The notes beneath the pieces were generated by a model that was not told the DNA's origin, did no database searches, and worked only from the letters and a program-made list of their open reading frames with translations. 64,000 nucleotides of DNA, from NCBI RefSeq assembly GCF_051622035.1, contig NC_135358.1, positions 15,314,001 through 15,378,000 of the forward strand, read 5' to 3'. How positions within the stretch are numbered: position 1 is the stretch's first letter; each line of letters starts with the position of its first letter. Source of the DNA: Arctopsyche grandis (lineage: Eukaryota; Arthropoda; Insecta; Trichoptera; Hydropsychidae). This document shows positions 23,545 to 37,073 of this stretch, piece after piece. Made by a program: the position numbers and the translations under genes.

Positions 23545-26500
23545 ATAATAATAATAATATTAAATAATAAATGATAATTAATCAATTTCATGTTTATGAA
23601 GTAGCTCCATCTAACGAACATACAGAGATGGGCGAAAAAAAGAAGAGGCGGCAGCAAATAAATAATTTGACGATACAAATACACTACGACGTAGGGAGGC
23701 TGCTCTCATACTAAGAATGGCCTCAAAATGAGGCACGTACCCTTCTATTTTGAATCGTCGAAGAAGAAGTTTGAGAAATTCCGTCCAAGATTAAACTTAT
23801 CGTATTTCAGGTTTCCATATTAGCCTTGCATTCATATATCTCAAGAAAATATAATAATAATGAATATACGTGTATGTATGTATGTACATATGTATAATAT
23901 TTGACATAATTTTTTATTTTGTATTTATTATATGTACATACATACATGTGTAGACTGAAAACTTAGTCATTTTCCATTTATTGATATAAAATTTACTTGC
24001 ATTCAGGTCAGTACAATGTGACAAATTATGTTCTTATTCAATCTGCAATAAAGGTGTTTTTCAATTTCCTTATTTCGAAGAATGCAAGTTGCATCACATA
24101 TTCGTGCAATGAAAACTCACGAGAATCTTTTGTGCCAATTAAAACTTTTCTTTCGCATCAATAATACTGCTGCCATTTTCCAGCGAAAATTTATTGTGCA
24201 ACTTTATTACTAAAGAATTTGATTGTGAATAAGCATGGGGTCAACATCAATTTTATACATGTTGTCATTCCAAGTTATATGTAATTGAGCATATTTTTAA
24301 TGATATATGTACATATTTTGATAATTTCAATAAATAAATATATATATCGATGATTCGGCAAATACTTGCATATTATGTTTACTTACTTGTATTATGACAT
24401 TTTTTTTTTCATACTTTAACGAAGTATAATTCAAATTATAAATCACATACTTACCAGTTAGAAAGCTTCTAAAGCTTTTCGTAAACGCGTAAGAAATCTC
24501 ATCAAGTACTACATTGCTGTATGTACGTATGTACATACGTGGTCATGGTTATAGCTTTGATTTCGAAATTTCGGCAAAATTCCATCTTGCGTATTTAGCT
24601 TAATTGCCATTTGAGGAGCGTATAAGAGTTTGCTTACAAAAAAACAACTGAAAAAAAAAAACAACGTATGACTACATAAAAAGTGTTTTCTCTCGATATA
24701 AAAAATGCCATGGACATATGTCGTCTCGATGACACTTGAATCACCACGTGAGATGAAATGAATCCACAGGTGTCTAAAGTAGTCGACTGTGAGTCAAATT
24801 CTTGCTTGAAAAACGAATTATATGTGTGTTTGTGCAATTTTCAGGACCCAAATTCTGGCTTAGACTGTCTGTCGTGCTCATCATCATCAATCTTCAGATG
24901 ACTGACGACGTTGATTTGCATTAATCTCACCTTTGTGATTTTTTATTCGTGTCAAATGTCATATTAACTTTTGGACGTCAGTAATTGAATTGAAAGATTT
25001 ACATACATGCATTCTTATTATATATGTCTAATTATACTGGAATGTAAACCAATTATACCTAATATTTTCATATCATAAAAAGAGCTTTTAGTTGAAGACT
25101 AGGAATTCAACGTAAACATTTAAACTATAATATATATCATATGTAATTCTACAGTAATGTATTATATGTACATGTATATATACAATATATGTACTCATCA
25201 ACCAATCGGCTACTGGTTCAAATCCGGTTTGAAGTGATTAAACGTCCGTAACATATCTTGCTTAGAATTAAACCGTTTAATACTGAGATAACAAAAAATA
25301 AGTATTGTATATGTATGAATAATAATGATAAGGCGTCACTTGAGATGACCACTTTTGGTGTCCGAGCTTTCGGCAATCAACAGGAGAGAAAGTGCCGATG
25401 AGAATTGTCGAGATGTTGTGGAGATGACTTCTAATTTTCTTCGAAGGCCACCACAATACGAGGCTTTTAAGGCATGAGAATAAAAATTCAATTCGAATCA
25501 ATCGTATGGGAATGCATTTTGAATATATACACACATGTGATATATTTGATTCATTATATTACATTATAGATAAATCAAGTTGAAACATTTAATCTCTTTC
25601 CAAGATTTAATCACAAAGAGTTTTTGAAATACTCCATCTGCAGAGTGCGCGTGTTTAGGACAATAATTGATAGAATTGTCAAATACCAAGATTTGACATG
25701 CAATATAGTGTGTATTTGTGAAAGTTTTGAAATTTCCCTTTAATGACGCCTAAACAATAAATTCACATATTCGTAAGACTACAATGCCTTCATTTGCTGC
25801 AGAAATTCACAACATTTTTACGATACAATTGAGTAAAAACTTCTTCATTTTTCAATTGTTCTATTGGACTACTATCTACATATATACATACCTGCATCAA
25901 AAATTAGGCGTATGAATTGATTTCGATCTTATTTAAAATACATCTCTACGACTTTTTGTTTGTGTACATTAAGATAAATTGAACGGACTAAACAATTACA
26001 AATATTAACTTTCACTCGAAACTTCTTTTTTATCCGATGTCCGTTTTAAACTACAAAAAAATAGTACGTATGCAAATTAATTTTTTACTCTAACCGACTT
26101 TTTGAAGATGACGTACTACTCTGAATAAATATTTTCGAAAATTAGCTCCAGAGTGATAATGAAGAAATTCAGCACTCATTTTTCACGGAAGGAAGCGGAA
26201 GGTGAAAGTTGTTGCAGAAATGCATTCGACAAATACAGACCGTGCTAAAAGGCATAGTAACGATCGTTAGTGCATTTTTAACGTTCACATAAATACATTC
26301 ATAATTCAGTATTGTTGTTATTAACAGTACTATATGTACTATTATATATAAAAAATCGCCGATTTCAGAATTTTTGTGGTAGCAAACATGCTAAATACAT
26401 ATACATCTATAAAATTACTATATTTCGAATGACAATAGTTCATTTTAACGGCTTCCAATTCTCTATTACAATGCTAGTATAGATGCAATTGACTTGCACA

Positions 26501-26830
26501 TAAATAAGCGATCAAATGACAGGTAAGAGTAACGTTAGAGTTCACCACGAACTTGTGTTTGAGATGCTATCCGTCTAGTATTCTGTTCTTAAAGGTTTAG
26601 AGAAAGTTATTTCTTCAGTTTATCGAGTCTCATATACAATGTACATATACATATGCTATAATACAAGTGATCGCTTCGGTTAGATTATTCACATACTAGT
26701 TTGTTCATACACGAACTTAAGTGCCAACAGTCAAAAGCTACATATCTTCAAATATACTCACTAGAAACTTTTAGCTGTCAAAATCTTTGGGATGTCAAAA
26801 CGCCAAGTATTTAAAAGAGAAATCCTATGG

Positions 26831-27012
26831 AAACCGCATTACAACAATGCACGACAATCGTTTCCACGAAAATCGCGAATATGGAATATCTGGCACTCGA
26901 GTTCTCGTTAGTACAATATTTCGCTTGATGGAGTTTTTGGGTACCAGATGTTCCGTGATCGAGATTTTATTTTGATGCGCAAGATCGCTTTTTGCGGAAT
27001 AATCACCGAACC
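26831..27012 (-). repeat. Foldback repeat family C, copy 2 (reversed)
   Basis: The reverse complement starts GGTTCGGTGATTATTCCGCA and contains ACGGAACATCTGG, CTAACGAGAACTCGAGTGCC and TTCGCGATTTTC. The outer arms (CCGCAAAAAGCGATCTTGCG against a right arm whose complement starts CCGCATTACAACAATGCA) differ from those of the other copies but still pair with each other. Confidence 0.7.
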
Positions 27013-27519
27013 AGTTGGGTCATGAACAAATTATAATAATTCGTTCTTTTGTGAACAGTATTGGCCAGATTGGTTCGTTTATGAACAAACTAGTACGTTC
27101 ATTAACGAATGAAATGTACACTTGGACTGTAACATATGCACATCTGAGCTTTGGATGTTTTATAATAAATATAATTGGATAAATTGTCTCAATACCTTCA
27201 CATATAATACCTATAATCATGCATGAAGTCAGGTAGTAGTAGTAATTGTAGTCACATTGGGAAACTGTGCATCAGGTAGATATGTATGTAGATGATTTAA
27301 AATTCAATGTAACGGTGGCAAAAAATGTATTTTCTATTTTTTTAAATATAATATAAATATAAAACTTAAGCTAGTTTGATTAACATTAAAAAAATGCTTT
27401 ATACAATGTTTGCATTTAAAATGCATGGTTTTTTTCTTGGCGGTTATGATTGGAAAATGGGGGATGAAGAATAAGGAAGGGATTTGGGATTATAGGGGTT
27501 ACTATGGATGGGATGGGAA

Positions 27520-28982
27520 TTAGTAAGGGGCACCGTATGAGCCTGATGGGCGCGCTGCTGGGTAGCCACCACCGGAGGATCCTCCGTGTTGTTCGTATTG
27601 GGCGACTTGGAGGGCTGGTTGGACCTGTCCAATCTCGATTCCTACGACCCTGCTGTTGTAAGAGGGCACGCCATAGGACGAGGAAGGTACTCCGTATGAT
27701 GATGAGGGAGATGAAATGCCACCATGGCCGCCACCACCACCGCCTCCAGATTGGGATTCTTCTCTGAGGAGGATCTGTTTAATCTGTTCGAGGAGGACGG
27801 GGTCGACTTGTTGGCCTTCTGAGGTCTGGTAGCCGGAGCTGACTGCGGTGTATCCACCGCCTCCGATAAGTCCTGATCCTCCACCGCTTGAGAATCCTCC
27901 ACTTGAGAATCCTCCACTCGAGAATCCTCCGCCACCACCACCACCTGATGGCCTGTTGTAGTTGTAGCCTGATGGAGGCTCAGCAGCAGCGCACGCCAAA
28001 AGGGCCACCAGAGCACACTGTGTAAACAAAATTATAGTTGTGTTAGTTTATTTTGAATTATGAAAACATTATAAGCTCTCGTGAATCATTTCAGCTGTGC
28101 TATGATTTGATCGCATTCAAATAAATTGGGTCCAAATTCGTTATTAGTATAAAAATACTTCAATATAGTAATATTGATAATATTGTAAATTTTATTTGAA
28201 AATATTATTGAAACATTCTTATTATTTGTATTTGATTAGACATATGAATAAAATTTACTATAGAATGGCAATTGAAAGTGAAAGAAAAGGAGTGAATGTG
28301 TCGAATTTTAACACCGTTTCGTCAATTAATTATATTTGGACAAATAAAATGTGTTCTTTCATTTTATATAATTTAATATGGCATTCATTGCCATCGAAAA
28401 CTAGGCAATAAAAGTGAAAGAGATTAAGAATAGTGTACTATTACTAATCTTGTCAGATTTTTTATATGTATATATTTTGCTCTCATCCATACATAACTTT
28501 AAAAATCAATTGAATTTACTTTCAAACAATTTGATCAATTTAAGTTGATTGAATGCTAAATTTAGTCATTAAAATAATTGTGTTTTATATGGTAATGAAT
28601 ACAGTGTGATTTTGCTTGTTGCGTCAATCTTAAATCGTCAAGATGAGATTTGCACATTATACATAAAATAGATTTGATAAGCATAGTTATTTGGCAGCAC
28701 AATAACTAACATATAAGAATCAAAATCGTTTTAAGTACCGTTAAATACAAAAAAAAGAATGATCCGTTAAATATTTGGCCGTCGTAAACAACACTGCCAA
28801 TATAAACAACATTTAGGAGGAACCACACGCGCACAACATACACTTGATTATTTTTTTTGGTTTTTTAAATAGTTTTCGATTATAAATTGGCATCGATCGA
28901 TCACTTTTGATTAGCACAGGTGAGATGTTGTCACTGAGAGAGGTGTGGGTGTCCGTCCACTTACCACGGTGAATTTGTTCAT
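27520..28982 (-). CDS. Glycine-rich secreted cuticle-like protein
   Basis: Two exons: 28982-28965 (six codons, MNKFTV) and 28017-27520, joined in phase 0, 171 residues. The intron of 947 bases begins GTAAGT and splits the signal peptide (MNKFTV + CALVALLACAAAE). The mature part has GGGGGGG and repeated GFSSG units, a central acidic helix-like motif VDPVLLEQIKQILLREE, another glycine/histidine run, two SSSYGVPS repeats and a C-terminal SYGAPY. Tyr-Gly-Ser-Pro repeats and a short signal exon are typical of insect structural cuticle proteins. No Rebers-Riddiford chitin-binding motif is seen. The exact family is not recognised. It is probably laid down in the extracellular cuticle. Upstream lies a TATA box. 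Confidence 0.85.
28018..28964 (-). other. Intron of the cuticle-like gene
   Basis: AT-rich, 947 bases, GTAAGT donor and TTTACACAG acceptor. Nothing else is recognised inside. Confidence 0.75.
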
Positions 28983-29051
28983 GTTGTTTAGGTTGACGGT
29001 ACTCGCCGGGAGGGTCGGGGTGAGAGAATGCGCCTTGTGAACGGCCAGTAC

Positions 29052-29064
29052 GGCTATATATATG
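29052..29064 (-). promoter_or_regulatory. TATA box of the cuticle-like gene
   Basis: The minus strand reads CCATATATATAGCC about 70 bases upstream of the start codon. Transcription would begin near 29025-29030, leaving a short 5' leader. TATA-containing core promoters are usual for strongly and stage-specifically expressed cuticle genes. Confidence 0.6.
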
Positions 29065-31619
29065 GGGATCGTCTTCTGGCCATTGACGACAATGGTGGGG
29101 ATTATACCAAGGGGAATCTGCTGCCGATTCCGTAGCCGGTGCTTCACAACAAGTTCACTTTTCGCACTGGGAAAAATTGACCCGGTTGCGCAATTGTTTT
29201 CAATGCCAAAGTTTACCCGATATTCGAATCCTCAGACAAAAGTTGATTGCATTGCATATTTATAGCACTCATCTGTCAAAAGTTACATTTTTCATCTTAA
29301 AGAGTTTCGATTACTATAATATTTAAGTGTCCATATACATATGTAGTCAGAACGATGGTTAACTGTTTCTTTGTTTCAAATTTCAATTTTATTTGAAAGT
29401 GGGCCAATGAAATATTAAACTTAAAGTTCATGTTTCAAATGGTTAATCACTGATTTGGTTTAGTTTTAAATAAAGTAATCACTGTGAATACCATCTGAAT
29501 TAATATATGTATATTAAAGTATATAATTATTAAATTATATAGATTTAAAATCTACGTGTACATATGTAAGTGTATATTTACATACAATATTTAAAAATAA
29601 GGGCTTGTGACATGCAGAGTTTTAAAGCAAAAGGGTTTTTAAATCTAATTATAGATCACTTATGAGTGCTTATGAACAAGGAACATTGTATTTATGTAAA
29701 TTTAATTAATTGATACAAAGCTTATGTAAATAAAATTAGTGATATTTTTCTCAAGATAAAAATGTACATTGAGTTTTGGCACAAAATTAAAAAAAAAAAC
29801 TCAAATTGTTTGTCAAAACTGCAATAGAAACTACACGATCTTTAAATTTTTTAAAAATCACACGATTTTTTAATAAAAATGTCATTGGAAAATTTAGTTG
29901 TCTTTATTCAAAAGATTAAATCATTTAGTAGATTTTTTAGATTTAGTATTTACATATGTATATACATTATAATTCAGCCATTATATTTGAAAGTGGCATA
30001 AGTCCACTTATCTTCATTTCGTGAAATATTTCGCAAGCATTGAATATAATGTTTTACGTTTAACAATATTTAAAAATACTGTTGGCCTGTAATACGTTTA
30101 TTCTGCTTTTCCGAGATTCTGGACATATAAAATTAAAATAAGTGATAACAATTTGTGAATTAAGTCAAATATAAATAGTATTTTTGTACATACACATATA
30201 CATATGAACATATGAAATATATATGTATGTACATACTCTGTAGATAGAGAAAATTTTCATAAGTCATATTAAAATAATAAGTTTTACTAAGTTTGATAAC
30301 ATTTGTACAGACAAAATTTGCATGTCTTCGAAACTCTTAATATAGACTATCTACCAATAAATATATGTACCAAAAATATATTTCATATATTTTTTTATAA
30401 CAATTTAAACAATTCAATTTATGTTTGTAAATTTATAATGTGGAATTGATTATAAATTCGTATCTATAAAGTAGATATGCATATATGAATATGTGTAAGT
30501 GTACATATTTACATTCTATATGTGTGATATGTACCTTAGATCAAAACGTTAACATACTTATGTATGTACGTACATTTAAAGGTTGTCTGAATTTTATGAT
30601 ATTTCATAAAATACCCGTTTTATTGACTCAATGTTGAAACCTTAAAATTTTCAAACTTTATGTTCATTCATAAAAGAAAATTCCAATATTCATAGGAGAT
30701 GCTTTGAATATACATATGTACTTTTAATATTGAAACACGTTCACAGATCGATACGTCATAATATATTTTTTATAGGCGAACACGTAATCGTAGGCGTAGC
30801 CTAACCCACTTGTCGAAACAATTGTACCAAATTGACGATTCGACGCTCACTTTCGGTCGATTTTCGCGTAAGTGTACCTACCATTAGGCATTTTTTAATT
30901 TTAGCAAGGCACTTTTTCGATGTTTCGACTGTATTAATGACCTCGGCCCCGTGTAATCTCTAAAAAGAGGTGAGCAATTGAGATCGGTTTTGTAACGCAA
31001 GTGGGGACGAATGGTCTCTTCGTCCATTTCATCTCATCCATATATGTACATATGTATGTATGTAGGGTTTTTTCTGTCAAAAATAGATTTAAATACTAAA
31101 TAGTATTCTCACGAGCGCGTCTCTGCCGCTTTGAATAAAGCTCTTTTTTTGTACCGACAAATTCTGGCGGTCTCGTTCGGGCTTTTGAGACGTTCACTTT
31201 TGGCGGTTGAATAAAAAAGAGTATGGCAGTCTTTTGCTTATTAGATGTGAAAAATCGGCTGAATCATATTGTGACTTAATAGCGACCGTAATTTGTTCGT
31301 GTGTTATGCCACTGTGTGCTCCCATATTAATACTGAATAAGATATGTACAATGATTTTGCCATAAAGTAATACAAAAAAAATATCTTCGTACGAGTTTTT
31401 ATATTCTTGGTTTTCATTTTTATCAGTTGGCAAAAACATTTGGAATCGTGAATTCATTAGAGGCTTCTGTGAAATTGTTCATACCAGTGATTCCGAATTT
31501 TTTATGTTCATCTAATAGTACTTAATACTGAGGTATTCAATTATTCAATCAATCATGTACACTCTTCTTACAGATCGCTCCAATGGGACGAGTGTACATC
31601 AAGAAATATCAATTATATA

Positions 31620-31975
31620 TTTTTATTGATTTATTTATTATATAAATATATACCAGAAAGGCCTTACAGGTAAACCTAAATGCGCCTTCCTGGCCAATTA
31701 CAAACAATACAGCATTTTTATTATACAAGTCGCCGAATTACGAGACACTGAAAACCCGAAATTAACAAGACATCTATGAATTTTAACTTGTACATACATT
31801 TTATTGTACATAATCATACTCAAATAGTGGTGACATTGTTGGTAGGAAGGTTTGTAGCCAATTTTTAATCGAGGCATCGTTTCAACAATGAAAACAGAAA
31901 AATTGGCAAACTCTGATAGGAAACGATCGACTTGGAGTCACAAATATCCTAGCCTGACCAACAGCATACAACAGC
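31620..31975 (-). mobile_element. tRNA-derived SINE copy lacking the tRNA head (reversed)
   Basis: Has the tail hairpin (CCAGAAAGGC at 31653-31662 against GCCTTCCTGG near 31685) and the conserved body (GAATTACGAGACACTGAAAA in plus orientation). It ends near 31975 before a tRNA-like head, so it is truncated. Confidence 0.65.
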
Positions 31976-32129
31976 ATTGCATAATTATTATATATTTTTA
32001 CATTAAACATGACATGTATGGTCAAAAATTGTACAGAAGTACAATTTACATTGCATTTACACAAGGCAAATACAATCAACATCCAAAGAGACATTTACGG
32101 AGAAAATTGTAGCATTTATAAAACTAGCG

Positions 32130-32345
32130 AAAAATCGAGATGTTAAATAGCTCGACACTTGCAAGAGAGATAGGGGCGAGGATGCCAATTTCGCAGGAAC
32201 CATTGCAATGAAAATCAGATAAATTGGCAAACGATCGACCTGGAATCACGAACCAAGATCTGGCCAGCAGCAACCAGTGGGATTCGAACCCATCACAAGT
32301 TTGTTGGAAAACATTATATGCTAACAACTAGGCCATGCTGCTGGT
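32130..32345 (-). mobile_element. tRNA-derived SINE with clear A and B boxes (reversed)
   Basis: The minus-strand head reads CCAGCAGCATGGCCTAGTTG (A box TGGCCTAGTTG), then GGGTTCGAATCCCACT (B box, matching GGTTCGANNCC). The body shares the CAAACGATCGACCTGGAATC block with the neighbouring copy at 32650. It is a shorter variant of the family. Confidence 0.7.
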
Positions 32346-32649
32346 ATATATAATATATAGACATCGCTATATTTGCACAAACCGTCACGTAGTGATAAAA
32401 TGTGGATGTTTCATTGATCAATTTTGTACTGAATACTTAGTTAATATTAAATTTATTTCATAATTTGGTTTTATTTTTATAATTTTATTTTATTTCATAG
32501 AACATGAAGTCGACTAGCGCACTTAAATAGATACAATACAATTAATATACGTAAGCATTTTATACAATGCGAATTCATACAAACATCCACAGTGATATGT
32601 GTATGTATGTATGTATATGGAAAAAATATTGCAACATATTATATAATTA

Positions 32650-32850
32650 AATTGTTGAACCTCAAGACGCTGAATACCTTGAGATTAGCAAGAGATACAG
32701 GAAAGAAAATGCCAATTTTACAAGAACCGTTTCAATGAAAATCAGAAAAATCAGCAAACAAGAAACGATCCACCTGGAGTCACAAACCAAGGTCTAGCCA
32801 GCAGCGGGACTCTAGTGAGACTCGAACCAGTGACCACTAGTCCACGCCGC
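32650..32850 (-). mobile_element. tRNA-derived SINE, short variant (reversed)
   Basis: The minus-strand head begins near 32850 with CCAGCGGCGTGGACTAGTGG and has GGTTCGAGTCTCACTAG as B box. The body matches 32130-32345 (ACGATCCACCTGGAGTCACA in plus orientation). These two copies, 300 bases apart, suggest repeated use of the same region. Confidence 0.65.
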
Positions 32851-35104
32851 TGGTTAGCACATAAATTAATTATTAAGAAAAAAGAACAGCAGCAGTAGAT
32901 TTGTAATTATTTATAAACACAAGTATGTCTATATAATATATGCATGTCTATATTTAGTAATTTTATTTAGAAAATCGAATTAACTCCACTATTGTATTAG
33001 AAAAAAAAATTCTGCTAATAAATCATGGTCCTGAATAAATTGTGAATTTTTTATTAATAATTTTTTGCAACCATTTTCAGCTAAACATAATTAATACATC
33101 CATTATGCAAAACTATAAATATTACAATGAGATAATTTGTCATCTTATTACAAAGCTCAATTATAGTATCATTAGTACCTACTAATCGACACGAAAAAAT
33201 CTGCAAATTTTACCAAAATTTCTTACATTTTCTCGGAATGATTGTAATCTGCTTTCGTTTTGCCATTGTACTATTGTTTTCAGTTTAACATACGTAATTT
33301 GAGATAAATTGTGAAAAGTGTAGAAACTACTTCGGTGACATCGATGCGTTGACAAACAAGCAATTTTAATAAATAAGTGCAGGATTGTGTATTGAATAAA
33401 ACGTTTAAAATTGTGCAACAGATAAATATAACGACTCAAACTTCCGTGCTACAATTTCAATTGCATCACAAGATTATATGACTTATGAAACTGGGTCTGA
33501 AATTATGACAAAACTTTGGGGCGGATATCCTTTTTTTTAGTACATCTTACATAAGCCTCAAAATTTAGACTAAATAAGGTATTTTTATTTCTCAAATGAT
33601 TATTTATATTCAAATATTAGTTATACGATATGTATGTATCATTTTTAAAGTAAAAATGACGTACATACATATGAATATATATAAAAAAAGTTGATTTAAC
33701 GAATTATTTTTATTATTTTGAAACTTTATATATACATACATATATGTACATAGGTCGACCAACACCAAAGTGAAGTTTAAGGTCAATGGACCGAGATCGA
33801 GATAAATGCATAAATCTAGCGATGATCTCGCAAAGATTATATTCGAACATCGAAGACAAACTCGTTTTCGATGAAACTCAACAATAAACAAAAATGTAAT
33901 TTTCACTTTTAGAAAAGAGTGAAAATGAGACGTGGAAAAAAACTCAGTCCGGACGATAACAATGGAAAACTTCTCACAGACGAAAGGAATATAAAGATGA
34001 GAAAATTTTCATTCGATTGCCCAAAGCATTAATCTTTTTGATGGGCGTAATATTCAAATGGATCAACATTTGCATATACGTATAAAAAATGTAACGTGTC
34101 GTAAGCGATGAAATTATTACATATATTTAAATAGTAAAATAGCATTTTTATAAAAGGAATTCGCAGCTTATATAACAATTTAATCAAACAATTCTGTTTA
34201 TGTATTCAAGAATTTATTGATCATCATTTTTTGCAATATTTGACCAATACGATGCTCTAACAGTAAAATAAAATTGCTATGACGCGTTGTCACCCATAGA
34301 GATGAAGCATTATATGAACTAAAATATGACAATACAGTGATTCTCAATTGGAATGTCGGATAAAACTTAGTGTTGGCATTGAATCAATATACTGGATGGT
34401 GTTCAAGAAGATGATTTATATTATATGTATATTATTTATTGTAGTTTCTGGTAATATCCAGAAAAAATAAATTGATATTGACTGTCTTTTTCAGACTTTA
34501 TAATTAAATTTATTCATGTTATATACATATGTACATATGTATGTATAACGAAACAGAAAGTTATAACTTGAATCAATTGATGAAAAAATTAATTTATAAA
34601 TCAAAAACATTGCGGAAATGTTGCGGTTGATAATAATTTGAAATGAACCCTCTCATGGAGATTGTACTATGGCAAATTTAAGAGGCACATCTATATGTAC
34701 ATTAAGCCGGAGCGAAAAATGCAAATTTTGGATCTCCCATAATAGTTTATGAAATCTCCATCCAATCGATTTAGCTCGACAAAAATAACAAAAAGTGGGT
34801 TTTTCCATGTCTTTTTTTAGAATTGATTCGATATTTTTTACAATTAAAAAATAAACACTATATAGCCACCTATTTTAGTTCAATTGAGTCGATTATGATT
34901 AGTTTTGACTTATTAAAGATAATTTAAAGTCGTCGTTTTTCCCATAAATAATCATTCAAGGCATGCCACGCATACAACGGGCATTTGTATGGCGGAAGCT
35001 TTCTTTTTAGAAAATCATTATTTTGGTCGTATTCAAATCATTATTTAAAATATAAAAGTTAATGAAAACTTCCTTTGGTATCTATCTTAATCTTATAATA
35101 GTTG

Positions 35105-35290
35105 TTTTACCCGGCATCACTCAGTATTTGTAATATAAACAGCTTAAACATGGCGAATCTAATAAAAAATAATTCAAATTCAACCATATCGAATCGTGTC
35201 ATAGAAACATTGATTTGTTTTTTGATAACCAACAAACCTTACATACATACATACATACAAAGTCTCTTTCGAAATTATATATTAGATATG
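35105..35290 (+). repeat. Dispersed repeat family B, copy 2
   Basis: Starts GTTTTACCCGGCATCACTCA and shares AACAGCTTAAACATGGC, CATAGAAACATTGATTTG and AGTCTCTTTCGAAATTATAT with 7905-8165. An ACAT microsatellite expansion lies inside. Confidence 0.6.
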
Positions 35291-35383
35291 TATATAAAAA
35301 AAATCAGAAAAAATGTACTAATTGGATAAAATATAAGCAAGCCAGAATATCATATTTTGTCGTAGTTTTCGTGATTTTTACAG

Positions 35384-35451
35384 AGATAAATCAACTGATT
35401 GTAGTCAAGGACATCGATGATTTGTTTTATTTGACGTTCCCTTTATACGAG
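35384..35451 (+). CDS. Candidate internal exon of an unrecognised gene
   Basis: Good acceptor TGATTTTTACAG, then 68 bases open in one frame (INQLIVVKDIDDLFYLTFPL, then YE), then a strong donor GAG|GTAAGT. It enters in phase 1 and leaves in phase 0. The peptide is coding-like and partly hydrophobic, but no family is recognised. It could be a chance combination, or one exon of a membrane receptor. No partner exon was proven. Confidence 0.25.
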
Positions 35452-37073
35452 GTAAGTTTTCAGGTGATGGGTAATCCAAAATTTGTATTTTCCCCTCCGG
35501 TCTAAGCTGCACATGTAAGAGACAACGCAACAAGTAACAGGCTTCTTCATTGCGAGTAAGATTTCCATTACTTTTTTTAATTCCGAGAGAGTTATTCAAT
35601 ATCGCCTTTGAAGATGCGTCGAAGAATTTAGCAGTCTCCAAGCGATGTAATAAATATATGTATACATATGCACCTTTCCATTCTGACCCCGAGCCATAGT
35701 TTGGGGAGCGGTCTATAAGATATCGTTGTATAACCGACCGAAGACCGACGATGTGACGTTTGACCTGGGGGAAAGAGTGCGATAATCCCTTCCTGTTGTT
35801 ATTTATTGTGTAATTCGAACAAGACGGAGCGTGAAGAGCCACCTTTACGTAACCAACAATAATGCGCAACGTATAGTGTCCCACTAGAGACCAAGAAAAT
35901 TCCTATCTGTATAAAGAACTTCAACGCGATCGAGTGGTCAGTTGACCCATACATTTTGCAACTACAAGAACACCTCCACATTCAAACGGCACAAATTTGC
36001 ATAAAGCGCTCATATATTGTCGTAATAATTCCGGCTGTTTACAATAGATAAACAATCTGTCATGATTTCGGTTAGATGGCTCAATAAAAACTGCATGTCG
36101 CCTACACTGCACTTGCACACGTTCGATTACAAGCGAAATTTTCATATGCAAATATAATAGATTCGCATGATTCGTCGTTCGAGAGTCGCAATCGATTTCA
36201 CGGCTAAATCGCAGGTATTTTCTAGTTTTTAACAAGCAATCAAAGTGAAAACGAAAGTGAATTGTGAAGACGCGCCATAGGGACGCTTATTGCGCGAGCA
36301 TAAATCACAAGGATACGATGACAACTTAATAATTTAAATAACCGGAAATTGCGACTAAATACGCATAACACGCCAATTAATTATGTCCAATATATAAACA
36401 AATAATAAAATGTGTGATACGCTGTTTTTTCAAGCGTAATTTTCGACACACCGCGCGACCGATGACGCACGGTAGATCTAATGGCTTGTTTATAACGGCA
36501 AGAAAGAAAATACTCAACATTAGACAGTGGATGTTATATTAAATTTATAGATAGGCATATAAAAGCGAAGCTAAAAATGATCAAAAACATATCAGACTGT
36601 TTGAAATAAAATCACGGTGACGAATAAAAAGCTATTACTATAACTTGCAGCAGTACATATACGAGATATGTACATACATATGTACATATTTTACAATATA
36701 TATCCTACTTGTACATATGGGTACGCTGAACATACGTCCTTTATTTCAGAGAACAGTGCTTTATTTCACTGCTCTGTACTTTAGATTTATTTATTTATTA
36801 AGCTGCCCTCTTGTCCTTTGTTTTTTGTAAAATCGACTATGGATGTTTCATTAGTACGACCCTACTGGGAAACCTTAAAAAATCGGTTCTGTTTAATGCT
36901 ATAGAACTGTTAGAGAGATCGAAGATCGAAACAGATGAAAAGATCGAAGAATGACGACAAAATGACAAGTCCTACCAACATGGGTGGGTCGAAATTTTTG
37001 GATTTTTCACAGATAATAAAATAATTTTAAAAATTGTTGAATTTTCCTTATGTACATATACCTGGATCTAATG

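Larger units (their letters stand above)
19476..27300. other. Repeat-rich spacer between IER3IP1 and the cuticle gene
   Basis: Very AT-rich. It contains a hAT MITE (22405-22828), an AG microsatellite (22895-22910), a LINE relic (23230-23544) and a foldback repeat (26831-27012). Stretches of more balanced composition at 21480-21740, 21970-22130, 24640-24960 and 25320-25470 were read in all frames. None gave a recognisable product, although 24842 has a good acceptor followed by a short open frame. Confidence 0.45.

Noticed and set aside
31086-31260. Minus-strand 54-codon frame with basic residues
   Set aside because: No acceptor next to the open part. The plus strand looks more like an LTR-type segment (AATAAA then T run), itself unproven.
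32270-32345. tRNA-like sequence with good A and B boxes considered as a tRNA gene
   Set aside because: It is followed by the SINE body and no cloverleaf with a proper acceptor stem can be drawn, so it is the SINE head.
35405-35884. 159-codon minus-strand open frame
   Set aside because: Longest unassigned frame, but no domain is recognisable and no splice context supports it. A weak likeness to a retrotransposon FDAS motif is not followed by other RT motifs.
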